Shown here: in pieces, positions 15,853 through 23,853 of the stretch
Layout of the letters: every line of letters begins with the position of its first letter
How positions within the stretch are numbered: position 1 is the first letter of the stretch
Assembly (NCBI GenBank): GCA_017451025.1
Contig: JAFSSM010000034.1
Location: forward strand, 1-64,000
Direction: 5' to 3'
DNA length: 64,000 bases
Source: Synergistaceae bacterium
GTDB lineage: Bacteria > Synergistota > Synergistia > Synergistales > Aminobacteriaceae
Position numbers and translations under genes: made by a program
Notes under the pieces: generated by a model
What the model was told of the DNA's origin: nothing
The model's database searches: none
The model's input: only the letters and a program-made list of their open reading frames with translations

Positions 15853-17511
15853 TTGATTAAAGGATTACGTGATTATCAGGCTAAAGCAATCAGGGATGTG
15901 TTTGAATGGCTCAATGAAAACAAAGGCAATCCTTGCATCGTTGCTCCCACAGGTTCAGGAAAAGCGTGGATATGTGCCGGACTCTGCGAGGACTTCCTGC
16001 AGAGAAACCCTAAGGGCAAAATTCTGGTGCTGTCTCACGTCAAAGAGCTGCTCGTTCAGGACGCAGATAAAATCCTTGAAGTGTGGCCTGACGCTCCGCT
16101 CGGAATATACAGTGCAGGGCTTGGCAGCAAGGAAATTGACACAATCACCGTTGCCGGGATTCAATCCGCGTGGAAGAAGGGCGGAGACTTAGGGAAGATT
16201 GACCTAATAATCGTCGATGAAGCTCACCTGATCTCCAACAAAGACTCCGGAATGTACAGAAAACTCTTCGCGGATTTGCAGGAGATTAATCCGTCAATGA
16301 GGGTTATCGGCATGACAGCTACCCCCTACCGTCTGGGGCAGGGAATGCTCACGGAAGGCAAGGAAGCAATTTTCAGTGCCCTGCTTGAGGCCGCTACGAT
16401 TGAACAGCTCGTTGATCGGGGATTACTGGCCAAACTGACATCGACATTCACGGACATGAAACTTGACGTTGAAGGTGTTCGGAAGGTTCAGGGTGATTAT
16501 GAGAAGCAGGAACTCGAAGCTCGCGTTGACAACGCTAATAACAACACGCGCATAGTAGAGGAAACGATAAGCAGGGCCGGAGACCGTCGGGCATGGCTGA
16601 TATTCTGCGTGAGCGTCCCGCACGCCGAGAAAATGAGGGATGAATTTATTGCTCACGGCGTTAATGCAGAAGTGATTACAAGCAAGACATCAAACAGGGA
16701 ACGCGAACGTATATTCGAGGACTTCAAGTCAGGGAAGATACGCGCCCTAACTAACGTAGGAATAGCTACGACCGGGTTCGACTACCCGGATATAGACGTT
16801 ATTGTTATGGCGAGACCTACGCTGTCTCCCGGCCTGTACATGCAGATGAGCGGAAGGGGAATGCGCGTCAAAAGCGAGGGGCATCATAAGGACTGCCTGG
16901 TGCTGGACTTTGCGGGCAACATCGAGCGGCACGGAGCAATCACGAAAATTATTCCGCCCCGGCGTATGCCCAACCGCCATAAGTCCGAAAGCCAGCCGCT
17001 AGGTGCAATGTTCAAGAAGTGTCCTAATTGCCGCAAAGTCATCATGAACCGTGCGAAGATATGCGTGCACTGCGGATATATGTTCACCGAACTTTCTGAC
17101 CTGAACAAGACTAAGGACATTATGGGTACACAGGAAATCAAGCTGCCACCTGAAGAAATTCCGGAAGGGATTACACGCATGAGGGTGTACAAATGGTTCT
17201 GGAAGGTGTATTACTCAAAGAAGGACGGAACCCCAATATTGAGGGCTGATTTCTACAGTTCCGACCTTATGCAGGGCCCTAAACTGCTATTCTTGAAGCT
17301 GCTGCACCCCGAACCGGAGAAGAGCAAGGCATACGAGAGGCTAAGGAGTCTTCTGCAGGGAGTGAAAATTCCGCCAATGTCAGAGATTAACAGCGCGAGG
17401 GCACTTCACATTCTGGCTGATGCCATCAATAAAGACTTCAAACCCCCGCTGTGGATTGACTACAAGCAGTCGGAAAAATACACGACTATCATTAATTGGG
17501 GCTGGTATTAG
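15853..17511 (+). CDS. DEAD/DEAH-type superfamily 2 helicase with zinc ribbon
   Basis: About 552 residues. A ResIII-type N-terminal ATPase domain has GLRDYQAKAI (Q-like), Walker A APTGSGKAWICA, VDEAH (motif II) and GMTATPYRLG (motif III). The second RecA domain has TGFDYPDIDVIVMARPT and QMSGRGMR. A CPNC-CVHC zinc ribbon follows near residue 390. The set resembles helicases common in phages and prophages. Walker A ends in Lys-Ala instead of Lys-Thr/Ser, which is unusual for an active ATPase. AGGAGG six bases before the TTG at 15853 sets the start. It stands alone, with no other phage genes near. Confidence 0.85.
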   Translation: MIKGLRDYQAKAIRDVFEWLNENKGNPCIVAPTGSGKAWICAGLCEDFLQRNPKGKILVLSHVKELLVQDADKILEVWPDAPLGIYSAGLGSKEIDTITVAGIQSAWKKGGDLGKIDLIIVDEAHLISNKDSGMYRKLFADLQEINPSMRVIGMTATPYRLGQGMLTEGKEAIFSALLEAATIEQLVDRGLLAKLTSTFTDMKLDVEGVRKVQGDYEKQELEARVDNANNNTRIVEETISRAGDRRAWLIFCVSVPHAEKMRDEFIAHGVNAEVITSKTSNRERERIFEDFKSGKIRALTNVGIATTGFDYPDIDVIVMARPTLSPGLYMQMSGRGMRVKSEGHHKDCLVLDFAGNIERHGAITKIIPPRRMPNRHKSESQPLGAMFKKCPNCRKVIMNRAKICVHCGYMFTELSDLNKTKDIMGTQEIKLPPEEIPEGITRMRVYKWFWKVYYSKKDGTPILRADFYSSDLMQGPKLLFLKLLHPEPEKSKAYERLRSLLQGVKIPPMSEINSARALHILADAINKDFKPPLWIDYKQSEKYTTIINWGWY

Positions 17512-18355
17512 TGAGCGCGTAGACGAAGTACGTTACGGCTAAAAGGTCTGCGCTACCGCTGGGGCTGATGTTGCGGGCGATGAACGTTTTATCCAGACTG
17601 CGGACGCTCGCAATTGTTGGTTTGCCGGCAATAACTGCTTTCACAGCATCAAATACTTCTACTATGGTGCGTACACTGTGGCGCGAAATTATGTTAGTGT
17701 CGCAATTCAGAGCCATTATGTGCAGGAGCGTAAAGGCTAAAGCGTCGTTAATATTGTGTCCGTCAGCGAGATATTTTTTCAGGGCGGGGAGTCCTTCGTT
17801 TCTGACGAGGGGGTAGCCCGCCTCAGCTTCTCCTCGTATTCCGGTGAAGCCATAGAGAATGTACACAATCTCGCCCTTCGTGGGTTTGCGCTTAGTCCTG
17901 ATTCCCGCAAAGTCCCGCTCGCACAATCCTGCGCACACATGCCCGGCAAGAAGCAATATCTCTTCAGCGGTAAAGCTCTCTCCTGCTCCAGCAAAATACC
18001 CGGCACAAGCACTCACCACTCCCAGCGAGAATATCTCTCCCTTGTGGGTGTTGATGCCTCCTGTTGCCTCGAACATGTCCCGTTCTGCCAAAATACCTAT
18101 TCTCCGCAATTCGGGGAACAGGTCAGCCGGAGCAATACCCTCACGTCCCGCAACAATCCCGGCTTCCGCAAAATCGTCAAAGCATCTTCTGAGTCCTGCG
18201 GCACTCTTCAGGAAAGTGAAGAAGCCCATATCGCTATGGGCTCCTGAATTTTTGCGGTCAACGAGTCCGGGCTTGGGAGTTACTGACACTTCAACAAGCA
18301 TAGCCTCAAGTGCCAGTCTCCCGATGTCCTTACTCGTCATCGTTTTCGTCTTCAT
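17492..18355 (-). CDS. citG: Triphosphoribosyl-dephospho-CoA synthase (CitG family)
   Basis: 287 residues. LEVSVTPKPGLVDRKNSGAHSDM-like MLVEVSVTPKPGLVDR, GGINTHKGEIFSLG, and SPSGSADLLAVTYF near the end are CitG signatures. CitG makes the prosthetic-group precursor of citrate lyase (or malonate decarboxylase in MdcB). No lyase genes occur in this window, so its partner must lie elsewhere. Its start lies inside the end of the RND pump gene (26-base overlap), and its end overlaps the convergent helicase gene by 20 bases. Co-transcription with the pump is likely but may have no functional meaning. Confidence 0.88.
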   Translation of the reverse strand: MKTKTMTSKDIGRLALEAMLVEVSVTPKPGLVDRKNSGAHSDMGFFTFLKSAAGLRRCFDDFAEAGIVAGREGIAPADLFPELRRIGILAERDMFEATGGINTHKGEIFSLGVVSACAGYFAGAGESFTAEEILLLAGHVCAGLCERDFAGIRTKRKPTKGEIVYILYGFTGIRGEAEAGYPLVRNEGLPALKKYLADGHNINDALAFTLLHIMALNCDTNIISRHSVRTIVEVFDAVKAVIAGKPTIASVRSLDKTFIARNISPSGSADLLAVTYFVYALTNTSPN

Positions 18356-21300
18356 ACTCTTCGTCCTCGTCGTTATCGCCGTATTCCCTGCCTCTGAACT
18401 TTGCCCAGAGAATACGCACGCGCCACACCACTTTGTACGCGGCAGGTATCGAGATCATTGCGAGCATTCCTCCGGCGATAAGTCCTCCAATTGCGACGAC
18501 AGCTATCGGCCTCTTCATCTCGCTTCCTCTTCCTGTAGAAAGCAGGGGCAGAAGCGACACAACCGACGTAACTACCGCCATCAACAGCGACTTGAACCTG
18601 ACATGACACGCTTCCTCGACGGCCTCGTAGGGGTGAGTGCCCTTCAGCCTCAGGACTTCTGCGTAATCGACAACAACAATTGCGTTGTTCACGACCATTC
18701 CGACGAGCATTATCATTCCGATTAAGGCGAATATCGAGATGTTGACCTCAGAGATGAGCATTGCAGGAACAACTCCTATTGCCGCCATCGGTACGGTAGC
18801 CAGAATTATCACGCTGTACGTCCATGATTCAAGGATAGCCGCAACTACAAGGTAGGTTACCACGATTGCGATAACCAGCGTACGCAGAAGCTCGGTGAAG
18901 TTTTCCGCCATGTCCTCCTGCTCGCCGCCGAAGTTTATGGTTACTCCTGCGGGAAGGGTCATGCTGTTTACGACCTCGCGCATTCTCGCGTTGCCCTCAC
19001 CCGAAGTGATGTAGCGGACGTTGCCGGTAACAACCACTGCTCTCTGGCGTTCAACCCTCTGAATTTCCGTAGGCGAGTCGCTCCAGGCAATATCTGCCAT
19101 TTCGTCGAGCGGAACAAGCCCGTAACTTGTCATTATCGGCAGTTCGTGGGCGTTGAAGATGTCGCTGGCCTTGTCTCGGGTGATTCGGGCCTTGATGTCG
19201 TACTCGTAGCCTCCCTGGCGGAATTTCCCTGCATCCCTGCCTATAAGGTAGCCTCTGACGATTCCGGCCAAGTCCGAAATGTTCAGGCCCAAAGGTGCGA
19301 GTCTCCAGCGTATGGGCTGAACCTGAAGCTCCGGCTTGCCCATCTCCATACCGATCGTGAGGTCCCTCACTCCCGGAACGCTTCTTCCGCGTGCCTGAAT
19401 CTCCTCCGCTACTCCGTAGAGCACGTTCAAGTCCTCACCCTTCACCTGAATCTCTATCGGGTTGCCGAATCCTGAACGCGTCGCTGAAATCGAGATCTGC
19501 ACTCCCGGAAGACTCGTCAGGTATGGACGTATTTTGTCTGCCACCACTTCGGTTGAAGGTCTGCCAGGTTCATCGTTCATGTACAGTGCGACTTGTGCTT
19601 CACTGATGGAATTACTCCTCATTGAACTTGCTACGGTTGATACGACGTTGCGGATGTACTTCTTCTCAGGAAGAGTGTTGATGTATTCCTCTACCTGATA
19701 AACAAGGTCTGCCGTCCTGTGTATTGAGGAGTTGTTGTCCAGAGTGAGGGTTATCCTGACTGTTCCGTCGTCCATCGTCGGGGTGAACTGAGTCCCGATG
19801 AACCCTCCCAGCTTCAATGAACCGTAAGTAGCAAGGATTGTGAATATCACTGTGAGCATAGGAAACCTCATCGAGAGGTGAAGGATTATGAAGAACAAAT
19901 CCCTGAATCCGTCAAATATCCAGTTCCACCAGCCCGTAAGAATCTTGCCGATTAACGGAAGCTCTGCCGCGTTACCCTTCTGTTTCTTGATGCGTGCGGC
20001 AAGGCAGGGAGTTACGGCCATCGTTACCCACAGCGAGAAGGCAGTTGCGTAGACGATCGTAACCGCGTAGGGCTTGAGGAACTGTCCCGCAATCGTGGAC
20101 ATCAACGCAACCGGCATGAACACTCCCAAGTTCGTAAACACTCCGGCCAAGACGGACATTGAGATTTCGACGGTGCCTTCCTCTGCGGCCTCGAAAGGCT
20201 CATAGCCCATATCCCGGAAGCGGTAAATGTTCTGAATGATAAGTATTGCGTTCATGACCAGTGTACCCATCGAGAGGGCAAGGCCGAGCGTGCTCATGAG
20301 GTTTAGTGTGTAGCCGTGCATCTGCAGCGGAACGAATGTAGCCGCAAACGCAACAGGCATTGAGAACGCGACGATGAACGTAGCCGAGAATCTCCCCAAG
20401 AAGAGGTAAATCACTAACGCGGTGAGTGCTATACCGATTGCTGTATCGCGGATAATGTTCTTGACCGCCGACTCGACGAAGCCCGTATCATCGTAGGTGT
20501 ACTCATACGTGAAATCCGGAAAGTCCCTCATTGTGCGGGTCATCAGCCGCTTAATCTGTCTTCCTGCCTCCACAACGTCAGCGTTCGAGCGCGGGCTTAT
20601 CCTGAGCTGAACGACAGGATGACCGTCCGCGCGGGCCATACTGCGCTGGTCTTCTTCACCGTCAACCACTTCACCAAGCATAGACAGTCTGACGGGCTGG
20701 CCGTTTGGCGTGGGAATCAGTATGTCTTCGAGCTGTTCTACCTCGTTGAACTCTCCCATCAGGCGCAAGGAAACTTCGTCCTGTCTCTGCGTGATGTATC
20801 CTGACGGAGTGGTCTGGTTGTTGGCGGCTACGACGTTGCACACCTGCATGTAGTTGATGCCGTAGTCGCTCAGTGCCGCAGGGTCAAGGTTGACGTGTAT
20901 TTCTCTGTCCCTGCCTCCGGTAACGTCAACGCGACCTACTCCCTCAACCCTAGCAACTACAGGCTGGATTCTGTCCTCAATCATTTTCTTGGCCGTCTTC
21001 TCTGGCATTGACGATGTGAACGAGATTATCAGGAAGGGCTGTGCGCTGATGTCGAACTTGCTGGATACAGGCTCGTCCGCATCATCAGGAAGGTCCGGGA
21101 CTTTTGCCTTGACCTTGTTGTTCACGTCGACAAGTGCAAGGTCTGGGTTAGTTCCTGACTCCATTTCGACAGCGACCATCGAGATACCCTCGATTGAGTA
21201 GGTCGTTATGGATTTCAGGTTCTCAAGGTCAGCGAGCGCGTCCTCCAACGGCTTGCTGATGAGCTGTTCAATTTCGTTAGGGCCTGCTCCCTGATAAACA

Positions 21301-21449
21301 GTACGTACAAGGACAAACGGCAGCTCGACATCAGGATAAAGGGTAACTCCGAGCGTGGAATAGCTGGAAATTCCGAGCAGTATCCACACCACGACGGAGC
21401 ACCACGTAAAAACGGGATGGTAAATGCAGAACCTTATGAAACCGCGCAT
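18330..21449 (-). CDS. RND efflux pump inner-membrane transporter (AcrB/HAE1-like)
   Basis: 1039 residues, normal for the family. Twelve membrane helices and two large periplasmic loops are expected. GVTLYPDVELPFVLVRTVYQGAGPNEIEQLISKPLEDAL is the family opening, and the central helix 4 region has LGLALSMGTLVMNAILIIQN, where the Asp pair typical of proton relay is replaced by MGTLVMN. The later repeat has GMIMLVGMVVNNAIVVVDYAE. Export is driven by protons or sodium. The C-terminus is an unusual run of about 18 mostly acidic residues. It begins three bases after the fusion-protein stop. The outer-membrane channel gene is not in the window. Confidence 0.92.
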   Translation of the reverse strand: MRGFIRFCIYHPVFTWCSVVVWILLGISSYSTLGVTLYPDVELPFVLVRTVYQGAGPNEIEQLISKPLEDALADLENLKSITTYSIEGISMVAVEMESGTNPDLALVDVNNKVKAKVPDLPDDADEPVSSKFDISAQPFLIISFTSSMPEKTAKKMIEDRIQPVVARVEGVGRVDVTGGRDREIHVNLDPAALSDYGINYMQVCNVVAANNQTTPSGYITQRQDEVSLRLMGEFNEVEQLEDILIPTPNGQPVRLSMLGEVVDGEEDQRSMARADGHPVVQLRISPRSNADVVEAGRQIKRLMTRTMRDFPDFTYEYTYDDTGFVESAVKNIIRDTAIGIALTALVIYLFLGRFSATFIVAFSMPVAFAATFVPLQMHGYTLNLMSTLGLALSMGTLVMNAILIIQNIYRFRDMGYEPFEAAEEGTVEISMSVLAGVFTNLGVFMPVALMSTIAGQFLKPYAVTIVYATAFSLWVTMAVTPCLAARIKKQKGNAAELPLIGKILTGWWNWIFDGFRDLFFIILHLSMRFPMLTVIFTILATYGSLKLGGFIGTQFTPTMDDGTVRITLTLDNNSSIHRTADLVYQVEEYINTLPEKKYIRNVVSTVASSMRSNSISEAQVALYMNDEPGRPSTEVVADKIRPYLTSLPGVQISISATRSGFGNPIEIQVKGEDLNVLYGVAEEIQARGRSVPGVRDLTIGMEMGKPELQVQPIRWRLAPLGLNISDLAGIVRGYLIGRDAGKFRQGGYEYDIKARITRDKASDIFNAHELPIMTSYGLVPLDEMADIAWSDSPTEIQRVERQRAVVVTGNVRYITSGEGNARMREVVNSMTLPAGVTINFGGEQEDMAENFTELLRTLVIAIVVTYLVVAAILESWTYSVIILATVPMAAIGVVPAMLISEVNISIFALIGMIMLVGMVVNNAIVVVDYAEVLRLKGTHPYEAVEEACHVRFKSLLMAVVTSVVSLLPLLSTGRGSEMKRPIAVVAIGGLIAGGMLAMISIPAAYKVVWRVRILWAKFRGREYGDNDEDEEYEDENDDE

Positions 21450-21452
21450 AAA

Positions 21453-22550
21453 TTACCCCTCATTAGCATTGTTGCTGTTGGCTACAGGTGTGCGGGAAAT
21501 TTCCGCTCCGTCATAAAGAAGCCTGTTTCCGCTGGTGATAAGCTGGTCGCCCGGCTTCAGTCCCGACGTAACAATTACTCTTCCTTCGCGGCCCTCACTT
21601 GTCGTTATTGGAGTGAGTTTTGCCTTGTTGCCGTCAGCAATGTAGACCGACTGAGTATTTCCGCGATAGATGACTACGTTTGAGGGAATGACCACAACGT
21701 TGTACAGACTGCTCACCATGAATCTGCCCTCCAGGTACGTACCGGGAAGGATACCAGAGTTTTCCGGCAGGCCGACGACTACGGGATAGAGTCCTGAGCC
21801 TGATTGTGCTTCTGGGCTTATGCGCTTAACGAAGCCTGTGTGTTTCTGGCCGTCAACATAAATTTCTACGGGAGTCCCGCCGTGTATTCTGATAACGTCC
21901 CTCTTCGAGACCATCAGCTCGGCTTCCATTTCCTTCGGGTCAACAATTGATAGGAGGGTTCTTCCGGCTTCGGCAATTTCTCCTGGCTCAACGTTACGTG
22001 CTGAGACTATGCCGTTGATGCTGGCCTTGAGGCTTGTGCGCTGTAACGACGACTGCGTGGTCTTGAGTGAGGCTTCTGCTGTCTTGACGCGTGAATACGC
22101 CGCATCGACCTCGCTCTTCGAAATACCGCCTTTTGCGTTTAACTGCTTGAGCCTGTTGTAGTTGAGGACTGCCTCGTCGTAGGCGGTTTTGCCGGACTGA
22201 ACCTGTGCTCCCCTCGCGGCGACCTGAAGGGTGATTAGAGTCTGCCCTGCCTTCACGGGGCTTCCTACGTCGACGTTGACGCTCCTGACTATTTCGCGCT
22301 CATAGGTGGTGATGTTCTGTGTGTGTGCACTCTTGGCCTGGCCGTAATAGCTCCGCCAGGTCTCCCAGTTTGTTGTTGTTACTATCTGTGTCTCAACGGG
22401 ATAAACTGTAACTGTTTCAGTCTCTAACGAACGTAAATTTGCTGCTGCCTGTGCTAACTTTGCTCTAACCTGAGTACTTACCATGAAGCCTGTTCCGACT
22501 AGCAATAATACCCATAGCAATATACGAATGCGAGTAAAGAACTTCAGCAT
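21453..22550 (-). CDS. RND pump periplasmic adaptor (HlyD/AcrA family)
   Basis: About 365 residues. One N-terminal membrane anchor (RILLWVLLLVGTGFMVS) is followed by a hairpin region, a lipoyl half-motif DVGSPVKAGQTLITLQ and its partner IVSARNVEPGEIAEAG, and a beta-barrel domain with GGTPVEIYVDGQ. The protein bridges the RND transporter and an outer-membrane channel. It precedes the transporter gene by three bases. The ATG at 22550 is preferred because GGAGG lies upstream; an ATG at 22568 overlaps that site. Confidence 0.88.
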   Translation of the reverse strand: MLKFFTRIRILLWVLLLVGTGFMVSTQVRAKLAQAAANLRSLETETVTVYPVETQIVTTTNWETWRSYYGQAKSAHTQNITTYEREIVRSVNVDVGSPVKAGQTLITLQVAARGAQVQSGKTAYDEAVLNYNRLKQLNAKGGISKSEVDAAYSRVKTAEASLKTTQSSLQRTSLKASINGIVSARNVEPGEIAEAGRTLLSIVDPKEMEAELMVSKRDVIRIHGGTPVEIYVDGQKHTGFVKRISPEAQSGSGLYPVVVGLPENSGILPGTYLEGRFMVSSLYNVVVIPSNVVIYRGNTQSVYIADGNKAKLTPITTSEGREGRVIVTSGLKPGDQLITSGNRLLYDGAEISRTPVANSNNANEG

Positions 22551-22684
22551 TAAGCGGATCGCCTCCATATAAAATTTTGTTGTGAATAATTGTGAAATCG
22601 CATTATAGCATAGCGCGTATATATCACAGTGTTATGAATATGTTGTGAAAAAATGAAAAGGGTCAGTGCAGAAAAGTTTTCTGG

Positions 22685-22690
22685 TAGAAT
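22685..22690 (+). promoter_or_regulatory. Extended -10 promoter of the small peptide gene
   Basis: TGGTAGAAT (TAGAAT at 22685-22690 with an upstream TG) forms an extended -10 box. The -35 is weak. Transcription would start near 22697, leaving a 95-base leader. Confidence 0.45.
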
Positions 22691-22697
22691 ATAGGAA

Positions 22698-22785
22698 GTT
22701 CCGGTTGTAGTGGAACAGGATGACCCCGGAGATAATCTGCCGGGGGTTGTCGAAGGGACTTATTTCTCCCCGGCAGTTATGGGGG
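22698..22785 (+). promoter_or_regulatory. Bistable RNA leader (anti-SD switch candidate)
   Basis: Four hairpin options are visible. GTTCC/GGAAC (22698-22702/22712-22716) stands alone. CCCCGG/CCGGGG (22724-22729/22740-22745) excludes CTGCCGGGG/CCCCGGCAG (22737-22745/22768-22776, nine perfect pairs). If the latter does not form, CCCC at 22768-22771 can pair with the ribosome site GGGGG at 22781-22785. One fold thus frees the ribosome site and the other hides it, as in translational riboswitches or metastable toxin mRNAs. I recognise no known riboswitch class. Confidence 0.5.
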
Positions 22786-22792
22786 TGAAAAG

Positions 22793-22867
22793 ATGAAAGA
22801 CTGGATTAAGCTGTTGATTGAGTTAATCAAGGCTATTACGGCCCTCATCAATTCAATTAAGAAATAA
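22793..22867 (+). CDS. 24-residue amphipathic small peptide
   Basis: ATG at 22793, seven bases after GGGGGTGA, opens 24 codons ending at TAA 22865. The peptide begins MKDWIKLLIELIKAITALI and ends in NSIKK. On a helical wheel Leu/Ile residues face one side and Lys/Asp/Glu/Asn/Ser the other; net charge is about +3. Size and pattern recall phenol-soluble modulins, leaderless bacteriocins and type I toxins. The structured leader and the opposing promoter downstream favour a type I toxin or another tightly controlled membrane-active peptide. I do not recognise a specific family. Confidence 0.6.
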   Translation: MKDWIKLLIELIKAITALINSIKK

Positions 22868-22899
22868 TGCGCTCGTAACTATCCGATTTGGTCTTCTTT

Positions 22900-22926
22900 C
22901 GGTTATGGGTGCTCCGCCCTTAGCCG
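22900..22926. other. Stable hairpin downstream of the small peptide
   Basis: CGGTTA-T-GGG pairs with CCC-T-TAGCCG around a seven-base loop, giving nine pairs and one mismatch. A second hairpin, GTCCG/CGGAC at 22946-22963, follows. Neither has a T run. They lie in the overlap between the peptide transcript and the opposing promoter, so they could be antisense RNA structures. Otherwise this stretch to 22999 shows no gene. Confidence 0.45.
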
Positions 22927-22976
22927 ATGGCCAATTTAGCTTCTCGTCCGCGTCATCCCGGACACCTCTATTCAGT

Positions 22977-22985
22977 ATTATACCA
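22977..22985 (-). promoter_or_regulatory. Extended -10 promoter reading toward the small peptide gene
   Basis: On the minus strand the sequence is TGGTATAAT, a perfect extended -10 element, just past the GT6 stop codon. A transcript starting near 22970 would run antisense across the 3' side of the small peptide gene. The -35 region is poor, as allowed for extended -10 promoters. Confidence 0.45.
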
Positions 22986-22999
22986 TTTTGGCATCCATA

Positions 23000-23853
23000 C
23001 TATACATGTCTGCAAAGCAAGCTATCCCGCAAATAAAGCACATCAATGAATAAATACCTCAAGATTCTCTTCAGTTTACGCTTTGCCCTGAACATCAGTG
23101 TCGGTTTTGTCGTCACCAAAGCGAGAGTTGCGTCCCTCTTGAAAGAACTCACGTCAAAATGCTTGCGCTTGTCGAGAAGTTCCATCTTCATCTCAAACGG
23201 AAAGTTCACTCCTTCAGGATAAATGTATGAAGGCGAGATGAACTTTAAGCTGCTACTCTTCTCAATAACATATTTGTTCAGATGGGATTCATCGTGCCAT
23301 AATGCTATTTTTCTGTTTGCTAAATCCTCATCTATTCTTGACTGCAGTACTTCAGACATGTACAAGAATTTATCAGTATGTCCGCAGAACAGAGACCCCA
23401 TAACGTATTTTTCGCCGGCATTGTACGGAATGTAAGCCCGAGATTTCCTGTCCCGCTCATACGTGAAAAATCTGGGCTTTACGTTCCAGAAAAAGGGATG
23501 AATCCCAACAGTAAGCTCCTGTGTGTCATCTGGCAGGAACTCTTCCTCATGAATTACTTTGCGGCAGACAAGATTAGCATTTGAGAACATGAGGTAGTCG
23601 TTGTTGATGAGTTCGTCTTTGATTTTCGTGAAGTAGTGGAATCTCAGAAGGGTAATCAGCGGCCAAGGGAGTGCATCAATGTGATAAATATTAGTCCCCC
23701 CCCCCTCTGTATATTCTGCGTACCATCGGTGAACACATAGTAATTCTTCACCGTGTCAGGCAGAAACTTTTCCTCGAAAGATTTGTGAAAACCTTCCCAG
23801 AACCTGCAATAATTTCCAGTGCATATGTACAATATCCCTATACTCTTGCTCAA
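23000..23853 (-). pseudogene. GT6 family glycosyltransferase, phase-variable and currently out of frame
   Basis: Two frames together encode a family 6 glycosyltransferase (relatives of alpha-1,3-galactosyl and ABO transferases). The first frame, from a TTG at 23853, has SIGILYICTGNYCRFWEGFH and NYYVFTDG. After a G10 tract at 23696-23705 the second frame has NIYHIDALPWPLITLLRF, the NAN motif in MFSNANLVCR, GIHPFFWNV, AYIPYNAGEKYVMGSLFCG and WHDESHLNKY. Bacterial GT6 enzymes carry NXN where animal ones have DXD, as here. Eleven or eight G residues would restore one frame of 284 residues. The TTG overlaps the hydE stop and has GGAGGTGT upstream. Expected role: sugar transfer onto a surface glycan. 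Confidence 0.85.
23696..23705 (-). repeat. Poly-G tract (G10 on coding strand) in GT6
   Basis: Ten consecutive C on the plus strand lie inside the GT6 coding region, exactly where its frame changes. Such tracts slip during replication and switch genes on and off. Confidence 0.9.
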
